The notes under the pieces: model-generated
The model's database searches: none
Seen by the model: only the letters and a program-made list of their open reading frames with translations
What the model was told of the DNA's origin: nothing
Assembly: GCF_002563695.1 (NCBI RefSeq)
Contig: NZ_PDJI01000004.1
Coordinates: 2,790,001 to 2,854,000 of the forward strand
Direction: 5' to 3'
DNA from: Georgenia soli
Lineage (GTDB): Bacteria > Actinomycetota > Actinomycetes > Actinomycetales > Actinomycetaceae
Length of the DNA: 64,000 nucleotides
Position numbers and translations under genes: made by a program
Shown here: positions 16,554 to 26,660 of the stretch, piece after piece
How the letters are laid out: each line of letters begins with the position of its first letter
Position numbering within the stretch: position 1 is the first letter of the stretch

Positions 16554-16994
16554 CGTCGTCAGAACCCTTCTTCGGGCCGGCCGTCGTCGGCCGGCCTCAC
16601 TCGGATAACCGCCGGGGCGGACCGTGGCGGCGTCGCCTGTTGTTGGGGGGAGCGATCGCCTGACGTGGGGTGCGTCACCGGCCCGGAGGTTTGTTGTGCG
16701 GATGAACATATTCGACGGAAGCCGGGATGCGCAACCGATCGGGTCACAAATCGGTCTCGACCTGCGGGCAGGCGGTCGGTGAACCGTCGATGGGCGTAGG
16801 TGCCGGGACTTTGGTCCCGTCCGGTCCTGTCCCGCCTAGCCCGCCGTCCCGCCGTCCCGCCCGGTCCGCCGAGACAGGGTCGCCGAAGGGAACCTGGAGC
16901 AGCCGCCCGGCAGTCAAAGGTGTGCCCGTGGCGCGCCCGCGACCGCTCGTGGCGGGCCACGGGCGGGCCGTGCCCCGATGGCGCGGCGCGGTCG
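16554..16994. promoter_or_regulatory. 440-bp leader between xylF and xylR
   Basis: No ORF with actinobacterial codon pattern. Contains the motif shared with the xylA promoter (16689-16707) and a 6-bp inverted repeat ACCGAT/ATCGGT (16734-16739, 16750-16755). The xylF promoter must lie here; xylR ends at its right edge. Confidence 0.6.
16689..16707 (-). promoter_or_regulatory. Candidate XylR operator before xylFGH
   Basis: GTTTGTTGTGCGGATGAAC shares GTTTGTTGT exactly with the xylA promoter site (there on the opposite strand). In the sense direction of both operons it reads ACAACAAAC. Confidence 0.55.
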
Positions 16995-18272
16995 CTACGC
17001 CTCGACCGCCAGGGCGTCGATCCACGCGGCGGGCTCGCGGGCGACCCACTCCAGCGCCCGCATGGCGCCGCCCGTCGCGGCCGGGGCCGGGTCGGGCGGT
17101 GCCACGCGCAGCACGGTCGAGGACCACGGGCCGGCGAGGGTGCGCACGCGCAGCTGCTCCTCGACCCCCGGTCGCAGCTGGTCGATCAGCGGGATGAAAC
17201 CGGCGCCGAGCACGATCTCGCCGACGTCGACGACGTTCACCGTGCCCGACAGGGCGATGCCCAGCGCCCACGCCGCACGCTCCACGGCCACGCGCGGGGC
17301 GCCGTAGCCGGCTGCGGCCGCGGCCGCCAGGTCGGCCGGGGCCGCCGTCGTCGGGAGCCCGGCGGCCTCCAGGACCGCGTGCTTCCCCGCGTACCGCTCC
17401 AGGCAGCCGCGCGCGCCGCAGTGGCACTGCGGCCCGTTCGGCTCGATGGACACGTGGCCGATCTCCCCCGCCCAGCCGTGCTGGCCCCGGATGACGCGGC
17501 CGTTCACGACGATGGCGGCGCCGACGCCGATGTCTCCCGCCACGTAGAGGAACGTGCCGGACTCGGCCACGCGCCCCGGCGCCGCGTGCGCGATGCCGTA
17601 GGCGGCGAGGTTCGCGTCGTTGTCGACGAGAAGGTCGGCCCCGGGCGGCAGCAGTCCGGGGCCCATGAGGTCGGCCGGTGCCAGCTCGTGCCAGCCCAGG
17701 TTCGGGGCCAGCAGCAGCCGTCGCGACCGGGTCTCGACGAGGCCGGGCAGTCCCAGGCAGGCGCGGGCCACGCGGGCGCCCGTCGCGGTGGCGCGGGCGA
17801 CGAGGTCGCGGGTGAGGTCGCCGGCGGCCCGCAGGACGGTCACCGGGTCGGACGACTCGAAGTCGCCCGCGACGTACTCCTCCGCCACGACCGCGCCGGT
17901 CAGGTCCATCACGCGCCCGGCCATGTAGTCGACGTTCACCTGGAGCCCGAGGCCGACGATCGTCCCCTTCGCGGGCGCGAGCGGGACGGCGGGCCGGCCG
18001 GGGCGGCCGGCGCCGCGAGCGTCGTGCTCGACGACGATGCCGGCCTGGACGAGCTCCTCGACCAGCCGGGAGACCGTCGAGCGGGTCAGTCCCGTCGCGG
18101 CGGCGAGGCGCGCGCGGGAGATGGGGGCGCTCGCGAAGACCGTCTGGCACGTGACCGCGAGATTGTGCTCGCGCAGGGACGATTGACGGGCCGCTCCGGA
18201 GTCGCCCCCGGAGCGGCTGTCGGTGGCCGAGAGGGCCGTCAGCGCATCGTCGCGCTCCGTTGGTGTGCTCAC
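16995..18272 (-). CDS. xylR: ROK-family transcriptional repressor (XylR type)
   Basis: 425 residues. N-terminal winged helix (about 30-90; RARLAAATGLTRSTVSRLVEELV), then the ROK sugar-kinase-like fold with VDNDANLAAYG and the zinc motif GQHGWAGEIGHVSI...CHCGARGCLE. It should repress the xyl genes until xylose binds. GTG at 18272, with TAGGGT 6 nt upstream and no Shine-Dalgarno, so leaderless. Divergent from xylA with a 70-bp gap; it reads toward the xylFGH leader on the same strand. Role inferred from position and family. Confidence 0.9.
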   Translation of the reverse strand: MSTPTERDDALTALSATDSRSGGDSGAARQSSLREHNLAVTCQTVFASAPISRARLAAATGLTRSTVSRLVEELVQAGIVVEHDARGAGRPGRPAVPLAPAKGTIVGLGLQVNVDYMAGRVMDLTGAVVAEEYVAGDFESSDPVTVLRAAGDLTRDLVARATATGARVARACLGLPGLVETRSRRLLLAPNLGWHELAPADLMGPGLLPPGADLLVDNDANLAAYGIAHAAPGRVAESGTFLYVAGDIGVGAAIVVNGRVIRGQHGWAGEIGHVSIEPNGPQCHCGARGCLERYAGKHAVLEAAGLPTTAAPADLAAAAAAGYGAPRVAVERAAWALGIALSGTVNVVDVGEIVLGAGFIPLIDQLRPGVEEQLRVRTLAGPWSSTVLRVAPPDPAPAATGGAMRALEWVAREPAAWIDALAVEA

Positions 18273-18278
18273 GGCTTG

Positions 18279-18284
18279 ACCCTA
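18279..18284 (-). promoter_or_regulatory. -10 element TAGGGT of xylR, leaderless
   Basis: TAGGGT 6 nt before the xylR GTG, within the 70-bp divergent region shared with xylA. Confidence 0.5.
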
Positions 18285-18302
18285 TCCGATGTCAGTCTGT
18301 AA

Positions 18303-18321
18303 GTTTCGCGGTACAACAAAC
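18303..18321 (+). promoter_or_regulatory. Candidate XylR operator before xylA
   Basis: GTTTCGCGGTACAACAAAC has GTTT/AAAC ends and contains ACAACAAAC, identical to the site before xylFGH. It lies 22 nt before the xylA ATG. Confidence 0.55.
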
Positions 18322-18342
18322 TCTCGACGAGGAGACATCCCC

Positions 18343-19524
18343 ATGGTGCGCAAGCCCACCCCTGAAGACCGTTTCTCGTTCGGCCTGTGGACCGTCGGCT
18401 GGACCGCCCGGGACCAGTTCGGCGAGGCCTCCCGCCCGGCGCTGGACCCGTGGGAGTACGCCACGAAGCTGGCCGAGCTCGGGGCCTGGGGCGTGACCTT
18501 CCACGACGACGACGTCGTGCCCTTCGGCTCCGACGACGCCACGCGCGAGAACATCCTCAAGACCTTCAAGAAGGCGGTCGACGACGCGGGCCTGGTCGTC
18601 GAGATGGTCACCACCAACACCTTCTCCCACCCGGTGTTCAAGGACGGCGCCTTCACCTCCAACGACCGGTCCGTCCGCCGCTTCGCCCTGCGCAAGATCC
18701 TGCGCAACGTCGACCTCGCCGCCGAGATGGGGGCCGAGACGTTCGTCATGTGGGGCGGGCGCGAGGGTTCCGAGTACGACGGCGCCAAGGACGTCCACGC
18801 GGCGCTGGACCGCTACCGCGAGGGCATCGACGCGGTCGCCGGGTACATCAAGGACAAGGGCTACGGCCTGCGCATCGCCCTCGAGCCCAAGCCGAACGAG
18901 CCTCGCGGGGACATCTTCCTCCCCACCGTCGGCCACGCCCTCGGGTTCATCGCCGAGCTGGAGAACGGCGACATCGTCGGCCTGAACCCGGAGACCGGCC
19001 ACGAGCAGATGGCGGGCCTGAACTACACCCACGGCCTGGCCCAGGCGCTGTGGTCCGACAAGCTCTTCCACATCGACCTCAACGGCCAGCGCTCCATCAA
19101 GTACGACCAGGACCTCGCGTTCGGCCACGGCGACCTGCTGTCCGCCTTCTTCACCGTCGACCTGCTGGAGAACGGCTTCCCGGGCGGCGGGCCCACCTAC
19201 ACCGGGCCGCGCCACTTCGACTACAAGCCCTCCCGCACCGAGGGCATGGACGGCGTCTGGGACTCCGCCGCCGCGAACATGGAGATGTACCTGCTCCTCG
19301 CGGAGAAGGCGAAGGCCTACCGCGCCGACCCGGAGGTCCAGGAGGCCATGGAGGCCGCCGGCGTCCTCGAGCTGTCCGAGCCCACGCTCGGCGACGGCGA
19401 GACGCTGGCCGACCTGCTGGCCGACAGCTCCGCCTTCGAGGACTTCGACGCCGACGCCGCCGCCCGGCGCGAGTACGGCTTCGTGCGGCTCAACCAGCTG
19501 GCCATGCGCCACCTGATCGGCTGA
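18343..19524 (+). CDS. xylA: Xylose isomerase
   Basis: Interconverts D-xylose and D-xylulose with two divalent metals. 393 residues, the class I actinobacterial length. Catalytic His/Asp in [11 protein letters not shown], Lys in [12 protein letters not shown], metal ligands in [31 protein letters not shown] and [15 protein letters not shown] at 18343 with GAGGAG 8 nt upstream; an 18-codon upstream extension has no ribosome site and covers the operator. First gene of xylAB; xylB follows after 8 bp. Confidence 0.98.
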   Translation: MVRKPTPEDRFSFGLWTVGWTARDQFGEASRPALDPWEYATKLAELGAWGVTFHDDDVVPFGSDDATRENILKTFKKAVDDAGLVVEMVTTNTFSHPVFKDGAFTSNDRSVRRFALRKILRNVDLAAEMGAETFVMWGGREGSEYDGAKDVHAALDRYREGIDAVAGYIKDKGYGLRIALEPKPNEPRGDIFLPTVGHALGFIAELENGDIVGLNPETGHEQMAGLNYTHGLAQALWSDKLFHIDLNGQRSIKYDQDLAFGHGDLLSAFFTVDLLENGFPGGGPTYTGPRHFDYKPSRTEGMDGVWDSAAANMEMYLLLAEKAKAYRADPEVQEAMEAAGVLELSEPTLGDGETLADLLADSSAFEDFDADAAARREYGFVRLNQLAMRHLIG

Positions 19525-19532
19525 CCGGACCG

Positions 19533-20993
19533 ATGACCGAGACCCTCGTCGCCGGCATCGACTCCTCGACCCAGTCCTGCAAGGTCGTCGTCCGGGACGC
19601 CGCCACCGGAGCGCTGCGCCGGTTCGGGCAGGCCCCCCACCCGGACGGCACGGAGGTGGACCCGGCCGCGTGGTGGGACGCCATGCAGGCCGCCGTCGCG
19701 GCGGCCGGCGGGCTCGACGACGTCGCAGCGGTCTCCGTGGCCGGGCAGCAGCACGGCATGGTGGCGCTCGACGCCGACGGCGAGGTGATCCGGCCGGCGC
19801 TGCTGTGGAACGACACCCGCAGCGCGGCCGCCGCCCAGGACCTGATCGCCGAGCTCGGCGAGGCCGACGGCGGGGACCCCGCCGCCGGCCCGGGGGCCTG
19901 GGCGCGTGCCACGGGCTCCGTCCCCGTCGCCTCCCTGACGGTGACGAAGCTGCGCTGGCTCGCCGACCACGAGCCGGAGAACGCGGCCCGGGTGGCCGCC
20001 GTCGCGCTCCCGCACGACTGGCTCACCTGGCGGCTCGGGGGCGCCGACTCCCTCGACACCCTCGTCACCGACCGCTCCGACGCCTCGGGCACCGGCTACT
20101 TCGACACCGCGGCCGGCCGGTACCGGCGCGACCTCCTCGCCATGGCGCTGCGCCGCGACGACGTCGACGGCATCGTGCTCCCGCGCGTGCTCGGCCCGTC
20201 CCGCGCGGCCGGCGTCGGCGACCTCACGGCCGGGCTCGGCCACCTGATGCTCGGTGCCGGCGCGGGTGACAACGCCGGTGCCGCGCTCGGGCTGGGCATG
20301 GGGCCCGGGGACGTGACGCTCTCCGTGGGCACCTCGGGCGTGGTGTCCGCCGTCTCCCGGAATCCCGTCGCGGACCCGTCCGGGCTCGTCGCGGGGTTCG
20401 CGGACGCGACGGGGGAGTACCTCCCGCTCGCCGTGACCCTCAACGGTTCCCGCGTGCTCGACGCCGCCGCACGCCTCCTCGGCGTCGACCACGCCGGCCT
20501 GGCGGAGTTGGCGCTCGCCGCCCGGCCCGGCGCCGAGGGGCTGACGCTGGTGCCGTACCTGGAGGGCGAGCGCACGCCCAACCTCCCCGGCGCCACCGGC
20601 TCCTTCCTGGGCCTCTCGCTGGCCTCCATGACGCGGGAGAACGTCGCGCGGGCCGCCGTCGAGGGGCTGCTGTGCGGGCTCGCCGACGGGTTCGCCGCGA
20701 TGCAGGACCAGGGCGTGCCGGTCGAGACGGTGCGTCTGGTGGGCGGCGGCGCCCGTTCCGAGGCCGTCCGCCGCATCGCGCCGGCCGTGCTGGGCCTGCC
20801 CGTCCAGGTCCCGGACCCGGGGGAGTACGTGGCCGACGGCGCCGCGCGCCAGGCCGCGTGGACGCTGGCCGGCACGGCTGAGCCGCCGGAGTGGTCGGCG
20901 TTCCAGGTCCGCACCTACGAGGCCGAGGCGACCCCCGAGGTCAAGGAGCGCTACGCCGCCCGGCGGCACCTCGTCGCCGAGCGCGGGGCCTGA
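19533..20993 (+). CDS. xylB: Xylulokinase
   Basis: Phosphorylates D-xylulose to xylulose 5-phosphate for the pentose phosphate pathway. 486 residues of the FGGY family: N-terminal [13 protein letters not shown] phosphate-binding loop, [13 protein letters not shown] with the catalytic-domain His, [39 protein letters not shown] (proposed ATP site region) and C-terminal [20 protein letters not shown] start 8 bp after the xylA stop. Ends just before a strong terminator. Confidence 0.97.
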   Translation: MTETLVAGIDSSTQSCKVVVRDAATGALRRFGQAPHPDGTEVDPAAWWDAMQAAVAAAGGLDDVAAVSVAGQQHGMVALDADGEVIRPALLWNDTRSAAAAQDLIAELGEADGGDPAAGPGAWARATGSVPVASLTVTKLRWLADHEPENAARVAAVALPHDWLTWRLGGADSLDTLVTDRSDASGTGYFDTAAGRYRRDLLAMALRRDDVDGIVLPRVLGPSRAAGVGDLTAGLGHLMLGAGAGDNAGAALGLGMGPGDVTLSVGTSGVVSAVSRNPVADPSGLVAGFADATGEYLPLAVTLNGSRVLDAAARLLGVDHAGLAELALAARPGAEGLTLVPYLEGERTPNLPGATGSFLGLSLASMTRENVARAAVEGLLCGLADGFAAMQDQGVPVETVRLVGGGARSEAVRRIAPAVLGLPVQVPDPGEYVADGAARQAAWTLAGTAEPPEWSAFQVRTYEAEATPEVKERYAARRHLVAERGA

Positions 20994-21047
20994 GGGCGGG
21001 TCCCGAGGCGCGCGAGGCGCCCGGCCCGGCCGGGCACGGGACAGGAC

Positions 21048-21078
21048 GAGCCCCGGTACGCACCGCGTACCGGGGCTC
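21048..21078. terminator. Bidirectional terminator between xylB and GH3 gene
   Basis: A 14-bp perfect stem, GAGCCCCGGTACGC and its complement, with a 3-nt loop, between converging genes. Confidence 0.85.
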
Positions 21079-21091
21079 CGTGGTGCCGTCG

Positions 21092-23407
21092 TCAGTCCAC
21101 CCGCACGGGCGTCGTCATGACGCGCTCGCCGTCGACCACGCGCAGCGCCCCGGTGATCTCCACCTTCGCGGCGAGCGCCAGGTCCTCGCTCGAGCGGCCG
21201 ACCGACAGCGTGACGGTGCCGGGCTCGACCACCCGGCGCAGGTCCAGCCCCGTGAACGAGGTGCGGTCGGCGTGCACGGTGAACGTGACGCGCCGGCACT
21301 GACCCGGCGCGAGCTCGACGCGGGCGTAGCCGATCAGCTCGCGGACGGGCCGGGTCACCTGCGCGACGTGGTCGGAGAGGTACAGCTGGACCACCTCCGC
21401 GCACGGCCGGTCACCGCTGTTCGTCACGGTCGCCGCGACGTCGACGGCGCCGTCGGCCGGCAGGACGCCGGGCACCTCGAGCCCGGAGTACTCCACGGTG
21501 GTGTAGGACAGCCCGTGCCCGAACGGGAACAGCGGACCGGGGTCGACGTTCGACACCCCCTCGCTGCGCCGCCCGAGCGGCGGGACCAGATAGGTGTACG
21601 GCTGCCCGCCCGGCCGTGCGGGCACCCCCACCGGGAGCCGGCCGCCGGGCTCCGCCTCCCCGGTGAGGACGCGGGCCAGCGCCGGACCGCCCTCCTCGCC
21701 GGGGAAGAACGCCTGCACGACGGCGGCGCAGCGCTCCGCCAGCCCGCCCAGCGCGTAGGGACGGCCGGAGACGACCACGAGGACCACCGGCGTGCCGGTG
21801 CCGAGGACCGCCTCGACCAGGTCGTGCTGAGCTCCCGGCAGCCGCAGGTCCTCGGCGTCGCACCCCTCGCCGGAGGTGCCTCGTCCGAACAGGCCGGCGA
21901 GGTCGCCGACCGTGACGACGGCGACGTCCGCGCCGGCGGCGACCTCCACCGCGGCCGGGATGCCGGACCGGTCCGCGCCGGTGACGGCGCAGCCGCGCTC
22001 GTAGCTGACCTCCGCGGCGGGCAGCTGGGCGCGCAGGGAGTCCAGGATCGTCGGGACGTCGACGCCGGTGCCGTGCTCGGCGAACCGGGAGAGGACGTGG
22101 TTGGGGAAGGAGTAGCAGCCGAGCGCCGTGCGCGGCTCGTCGGCGGAGGGACCGACGACGGCGACCCGGGCGCTCCCCGCGGCGAGCGGCAGCGTCCCGT
22201 CGTTCGCCAGCAGGACGATCGACTCCTCGGCGAGGCGGCGCGCGAGGGCCCGGTTGGCGGGCGGGTCGAGGTCGGTGGTCTCGTCCGCCTGCGGCGCCCA
22301 GCCGGCGTCGAGGAGACCCAGCTCGGCCTTCTGCGTCAGCACGCGCCTCACCGCGGTGTCGAGGACCGCCTCGTCCAGCCCGCCGGCGCGCACGACGTCG
22401 GGCAGGCTGCGGAACCCGCCGGTCTCGGGCAGCTCGACGTCGAGCCCGGCGGCGAGCGCCTGGCGCCCGGCGTCGGCGGCGTCGGCCGCGGTGCGGTGGT
22501 TGAGCTCGAGGAAGATGACGGACCAGTAGTCGGAGACGACGGTCCCCGTGAAGCCCCACCGCTCGCGCAGCAGCCCGGTCAGCAGCTCCCGGCTCGAGGT
22601 CGGCGGAGCGCCGTCGACGTCCGCGTAGGAGTTCATGACCGAGCGGGCGCCCGCGCGGACCGCCATCTCGAACGGGGGCAGGATGACGTCGGCGAGCTCG
22701 CGGGGGCCGATCGGGACGGGCGCGTGGTTGCGTCCGCCCCGCGACGCCGAGTACCCGGCGAAGTGCTTGAGCGTCGCCAGCACCCCGGCGGACTGCAGGC
22801 CCCGGACGTACGCGGTGCCGACGGTGGCCACCAGGTGCGGGTCCTCGCCGATCGTCTCCTCGGTGCGCCCCCACCGGTAGTCGCGGGTGACGTCGAGGAC
22901 GGGGGAGAGGCCCTGGTGCACCCCGACGGCCGCCATGTCGCGGCCGATCGCCGCGGCCATCTCCTCCACCAGCTCGGGATGGAACGTGGCGCCCCACGCG
23001 AGCGGGGTCGGGTAGACGGTCGCGCCGAGCGCCGTCAGGCCCGTCAGGCACTCCTCGTGGGCGATCGCGGGGATGCCGAACCGGCTGGTGGCGACGACGT
23101 CGGCCTGCATCTCCCGCAGCCGTGCGACGCCGTCGGGCACGGAGACGGGGGCCGAGCCGAACACCCGGGTGAGGTGGCCGAGCCCGTGCTCGATCGTCTC
23201 GGCGAACGGACGCCGGTGCGCGGCCATCGCCGCGGCCATCGGGGCGACGTCGCCGCCCTCCTCGGCCTCCCGCTCCCAGAAGCTGCCGAGCTGGCCGGCC
23301 TTCTCCTCCAGCGTCATGCGCGCGAGCAGGTCGGCGACCCGGTCGGCCACGGAGCGGGACGGGTCCTGCCACGGGGCGACACCGGGCACGGTGGAACTGT
23401 GAGCCAT
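21092..23407 (-). CDS. GH3 beta-xylosidase/beta-glucosidase, cytoplasmic (BxlA-like)
   Basis: Hydrolyses short beta-linked oligosaccharides, probably imported xylobiose. 771 residues, no signal peptide. GH3 N-terminal barrel (about 20-340) with the nucleophile Asp in VVSDYWSVIFLE and substrate residues KHFAGYSASRGGRNHAP; GH3_C domain (about 395-610) with a candidate acid/base Glu in SGEGCDAEDLRLPG; fibronectin III-like C-terminal domain (about 650-750). Fourth gene after the binding protein and two permeases, the same order as bxlEFGA in Streptomyces. Beta-glucosidase activity is the alternative. Confidence 0.9.
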   Translation of the reverse strand: MAHSSTVPGVAPWQDPSRSVADRVADLLARMTLEEKAGQLGSFWEREAEEGGDVAPMAAAMAAHRRPFAETIEHGLGHLTRVFGSAPVSVPDGVARLREMQADVVATSRFGIPAIAHEECLTGLTALGATVYPTPLAWGATFHPELVEEMAAAIGRDMAAVGVHQGLSPVLDVTRDYRWGRTEETIGEDPHLVATVGTAYVRGLQSAGVLATLKHFAGYSASRGGRNHAPVPIGPRELADVILPPFEMAVRAGARSVMNSYADVDGAPPTSSRELLTGLLRERWGFTGTVVSDYWSVIFLELNHRTAADAADAGRQALAAGLDVELPETGGFRSLPDVVRAGGLDEAVLDTAVRRVLTQKAELGLLDAGWAPQADETTDLDPPANRALARRLAEESIVLLANDGTLPLAAGSARVAVVGPSADEPRTALGCYSFPNHVLSRFAEHGTGVDVPTILDSLRAQLPAAEVSYERGCAVTGADRSGIPAAVEVAAGADVAVVTVGDLAGLFGRGTSGEGCDAEDLRLPGAQHDLVEAVLGTGTPVVLVVVSGRPYALGGLAERCAAVVQAFFPGEEGGPALARVLTGEAEPGGRLPVGVPARPGGQPYTYLVPPLGRRSEGVSNVDPGPLFPFGHGLSYTTVEYSGLEVPGVLPADGAVDVAATVTNSGDRPCAEVVQLYLSDHVAQVTRPVRELIGYARVELAPGQCRRVTFTVHADRTSFTGLDLRRVVEPGTVTLSVGRSSEDLALAAKVEITGALRVVDGERVMTTPVRVD

Positions 23408-23438
23408 GGGACGTCCTAACTGCGGTGGGGCGGGACGG

Positions 23439-24272
23439 CTACTTGCCGAAGCCCGCGGTGAGACCGGAGACGAGCTGGCGTCGTCCGACGATGTAGGCGG
23501 CCAGCACGGGCACGGCCGAGAGGGTGACGGCGGCCAGCACCGCCGGGACGTTCACGGAGAACTGCCCCTGGTAGGTCCACAGCGACAGCGGCAGCACCCG
23601 GACCTCCGAGCTCTGCGTGAGGATGAGGGGGAAGAGGAACCCGTTCCAGACGTTCAGCGCGTCGTAGATCCCGACGGTCACCAGCGCCGGGCGGGCCAGC
23701 GGCAGCACCAGCGTCAGCAGCATGCGCCAGTCGCCGGCCCCGTCCACCCGCATCGACTCGAAGAGCTCGCCGGGGATGTCGCGGACGAAGTTGACGATGA
23801 TGAGCACGCTGATCGGGATCGCGAAGGCCACCGACGGCAGGATGAGAGCGACCAGCCGGTCGTACAGGCCCAGCTGCACGATGAGGTAGTAGACGGGGAT
23901 GATCGTCGCCTGGATCGGGATCGCGATGCCCAGGAGGACCAGCCGCAGGGTCCCGCGCGAGAGCCGGGTCGCCGAGCGCACGAGGTAGTACGACGCCATG
24001 AGCGAGACCGCCAGGATGAGCGCGACGGACACGACCGTGACGATGACGCTGTTGGCGAGGTAGAGGAGGAAGTTGTTCTCCAGCACGAGCCGGTAGGCGT
24101 CGAGGGTCGGCTCGCCCGGCCACGTCAGCGGGTTCTCCGTGTAGTACGCGGACTGCGGCCGCAGCGACGTCAGGACGATGTAGTAGATCGGCACGATGAT
24201 CACGGCCAGCCACAGCCAGCCGGCGACGCCGCCGAGGACGTTGGGGACCTGTCGGGTCTGTCGCACGCGCAT
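23439..24272 (-). CDS. ABC sugar permease, MalG type
   Basis: 277 residues with six hydrophobic segments and the EAA loop SMRVDGAGDWRMLLTLVLPLARPA, typical of the second permease of CUT1 oligosaccharide importers. ATG at 24272 overlaps the stop of the first permease by 1 nt (TGATG); a longer open frame antisense-like into that gene is not used. It forms the channel together with the MalF-type partner. No ATPase gene is in the operon, so a shared MsiK-type ATPase encoded elsewhere is expected, as in Streptomyces. Confidence 0.93.
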   Translation of the reverse strand: MRVRQTRQVPNVLGGVAGWLWLAVIIVPIYYIVLTSLRPQSAYYTENPLTWPGEPTLDAYRLVLENNFLLYLANSVIVTVVSVALILAVSLMASYYLVRSATRLSRGTLRLVLLGIAIPIQATIIPVYYLIVQLGLYDRLVALILPSVAFAIPISVLIIVNFVRDIPGELFESMRVDGAGDWRMLLTLVLPLARPALVTVGIYDALNVWNGFLFPLILTQSSEVRVLPLSLWTYQGQFSVNVPAVLAAVTLSAVPVLAAYIVGRRQLVSGLTAGFGK

Positions 24273-25174
24273 CACAGGCCCGCCTGCTGGCTCTCCATGC
24301 GCCCGGCGCCGGAGACCCGGTTGAGCACGAGGGACAGGGTCAGCCCGACGGCGACGAGGATGACGGCGATCGCGCTCGCCTGCCCCATCTCGTAGCTGCG
24401 AAAGCCGCGCAGGTACATGTCGAGCGGGAGGATGCGCGTGGCGTTGCCCGGCCCCCCGGCCGTCAGGACGAACACCAGGTCGAAGTACGTCAGCGAGCCG
24501 ACGAGCATGAGCGTCGAGGACGTCACGATGGTGTACCTCAGCTGGGGCAGCGTGACGTAGAAGAACTGCTTGACCCGCCCGGCGCCGTCGAGGGTGGCCG
24601 CCTCGTAGAGGGCGGCCGGGATCTGACGCACCCCGGCCTGGTAGAGCAGCGAGTGGAAGGGGATGAACGCCCAGCCCACCACGAACATCACGGTGTAGAG
24701 CGCCAGGTCCGGGCTGCCCAGCCAGTTCCGCGCGAGCAGCTGCGTACCGAACGCCCGTGACAGCCCGAAGTTGGGGTCGAGCAGCGCCTTGAACGTGATG
24801 CCGATCGCCGCGGAGGAGAACAGCAGGGGCAGGAAGTACAGCACCGACAGCAGCGCCCGGTACCGGTGGCGCCCGGCCATGAACACCCCGAGCAGGAGCG
24901 AGACAGGGGCCTGGATCAGGAAGGAGCCGACGACGAAGACGGCCGTCAGCCACATCGCCTGCCGGGTCACCGGGTCGGCGAGCGTCGCGCGCCACGAGTC
25001 GAGGCCGGCCCACGCGGGCGTGCCCAGGCCGTCCCAGCTCATGAAGGACAGGACGACCACGCCGATCAGCGGCACGAGGGCGAAGAGGCCGAAGAAGGCG
25101 AGCGCCGGCACGGCCATCCAGAACGGGGGACCGGTGCGGCGCGTGGCCGCACCGGTCCGCTGCGTCGCCGACAT
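24272..25174 (-). CDS. ABC sugar permease, MalF type
   Basis: 300 residues, six hydrophobic segments, EAA loop YEAATLDGAGRVKQFFYVTLPQLRYT. N-terminal Arg-rich cytoplasmic tail (ATRRTGPPFW). ATG at 25174, 2 bp after the binding-protein stop, so translation is coupled. Part of the bxl-like importer. Confidence 0.93.
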   Translation of the reverse strand: MSATQRTGAATRRTGPPFWMAVPALAFFGLFALVPLIGVVVLSFMSWDGLGTPAWAGLDSWRATLADPVTRQAMWLTAVFVVGSFLIQAPVSLLLGVFMAGRHRYRALLSVLYFLPLLFSSAAIGITFKALLDPNFGLSRAFGTQLLARNWLGSPDLALYTVMFVVGWAFIPFHSLLYQAGVRQIPAALYEAATLDGAGRVKQFFYVTLPQLRYTIVTSSTLMLVGSLTYFDLVFVLTAGGPGNATRILPLDMYLRGFRSYEMGQASAIAVILVAVGLTLSLVLNRVSGAGRMESQQAGL

Positions 25175-25176
25175 GG

Positions 25177-26511
25177 TCAGAGCGTGGCGTTCATGTTGTC
25201 GACGAACTCCTGCGGCTCGATCTGGCCGAGGAAGATCTGGCTGAGGTTGGTCAGCAGCTCCTGGGCCTGGTCCGCGGGGAGCGCCTGGTCCCAGGAGAGC
25301 TGGAAGTGCGGCGCGTCGTTGACCATGCCGTACGCGAAGGACAGGTACTCGGCGTCCTCGCTCTGGCCGATCTGGTCCTCGAGGCCGGCCACCGGCGGGA
25401 CGGACCCGGCGTCGAGCATGGCCTTGATCTGGGTGTCGTCGTAGACGTACTCGTTGACGTACGCCAGGGCCGTCTTCTGGGCCGACTCGTCGGCGGCGGA
25501 GGAGATCGACCAGAAGTTCGCCGGGTTGCCGACGATGTTGGCCGGGTCACCTGCGCCCCCCTCGATCTCGGGGAACGTGGTGAACCCCAGGGAGGACTGG
25601 GCGAACTCGGGGGCGTCGTTGTGGAAGGTGGCGTAGAGCCAGCTGCCCTGCAGCAGCATCGCGGCCCGGCCGGTGTGGACCAGGGCCGCGTCGGCGGAGG
25701 CCCCGGCGTCGACGGAGCCGTAGGCGTCGCCGAACGCGCCGGCGTCCACGAGCTCCTGGATCTTGGTCAGCGCCTCGGTCACGGCCGGGTCGGACCAGGC
25801 GTCCGGCTCGCCGTCGAGCACGGCCTGGAAGACCTCGGGTCCACCGATGCGGTCGGTGAGGTACTGGATCCACATCAGCTCGGGCCACACGCTGGCCCCG
25901 GCGAGGGAGAACGGGATGATCCCCTCCGCCTTGAAGGCGTCGACGGCCTTGAGCGTCTCGTCCCAGGTGGTCGGCACCTCGATGTCGGCCTGGTCGAACA
26001 GCTCCTTGTTGTAGAAGAGGATGACCGGCTGGACGTCGTTCATCGGCACCGCGTACGTGGCGCCGTCGATCTGGCCGTTCTGGGCCACCGAGGGCATCAC
26101 CCGGTCGACGAGGTCCTTCGTCTGGTCCGTGATGTCCACGACCTGGTCGTTCTTCACGTAGGAGGCCAGGGTGCCGCCGGTCCAGTTCATGATGAGCGTG
26201 GGGGCCTGGCCGGAGCCGACGGAGGTGCGGATCTTCTCCTTGTAGGCGTCGTTCTCGAACTCCTCGACGCTGATCTGCTGGTCCGGGTTCTCCTTGTTCC
26301 AGCGCGCGAAGGACTCGGCCGTGACCGGCCAGCCACCGCCGGTGAGGATCCAGGCGCTCGCGGCCCCGCCGCCTGCGCCCGACCCGCCGCCGGTCGCCGG
26401 GCTCTCACCGGGCTGCGTGCCGCCGCCGCACCCGGCGAGTGCCACGGTCATGGCCATCGCGATGGCGGTGGCGCCTGCCGCACGTCGTCTTGTCTGCCTC
26501 ATTGCATCCAT
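25177..26511 (-). CDS. Oligosaccharide-binding lipoprotein of ABC importer (BxlE-like)
   Basis: CUT1-type extracellular solute-binding protein, 444 residues. Signal peptide with twin-Arg-like RRRAAG and lipobox LAGC (about residues 27-30), Gly-rich linker, then the SBP_bac_1 fold (WNKENPDQQISVEEFENDAYK, PTLIMNWTGGTLASYV, ILFYNKELFDQADIEVPTTWDETLKA). ATG at 26511 follows GGAGAGGG closely; ATG at 26502 is an alternative. First gene of the operon. Its promoter holds overlapping CGAAA-N3-TTTCG palindromes. Substrate probably xylobiose, inferred from locus. Confidence 0.9.
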   Translation of the reverse strand: MDAMRQTRRRAAGATAIAMAMTVALAGCGGGTQPGESPATGGGSGAGGGAASAWILTGGGWPVTAESFARWNKENPDQQISVEEFENDAYKEKIRTSVGSGQAPTLIMNWTGGTLASYVKNDQVVDITDQTKDLVDRVMPSVAQNGQIDGATYAVPMNDVQPVILFYNKELFDQADIEVPTTWDETLKAVDAFKAEGIIPFSLAGASVWPELMWIQYLTDRIGGPEVFQAVLDGEPDAWSDPAVTEALTKIQELVDAGAFGDAYGSVDAGASADAALVHTGRAAMLLQGSWLYATFHNDAPEFAQSSLGFTTFPEIEGGAGDPANIVGNPANFWSISSAADESAQKTALAYVNEYVYDDTQIKAMLDAGSVPPVAGLEDQIGQSEDAEYLSFAYGMVNDAPHFQLSWDQALPADQAQELLTNLSQIFLGQIEPQEFVDNMNATL

Positions 26512-26550
26512 CCCTCTCCGGGGTCTCACCTGGCGTCCTTACCTGGCGAC

Positions 26551-26574
26551 CGAAACTTTTTCGATAACATTTCG
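26551..26574 (-). promoter_or_regulatory. Two overlapping LacI-type operators before the importer operon
   Basis: CGAAA-CTT-TTTCG (26551-26563, perfect) overlaps CGATA-ACA-TTTCG (26562-26574, one mismatch). The core matches the CGAA-N-TTCG type of site reported for BxlR. Located 40-63 bp before the binding-protein start. Confidence 0.7.
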
Positions 26575-26660
26575 ACGTGCCGCGAGAGTAGTGGTTGCTC
26601 CTGGTGCGGTCAACCCCTGAGCGGTATGGAACCAGGGCAGTTGACGGGGGCGTCCCGGGA

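Noticed and set aside
20891..23419. 842-codon open frame on the plus strand opposite the GH3 gene
   Set aside because: Antisense shadow from extreme third-position GC; amino-acid makeup (Arg, Gly, Asp, Val excess) shows no domain, while the minus strand encodes a clear GH3 enzyme.
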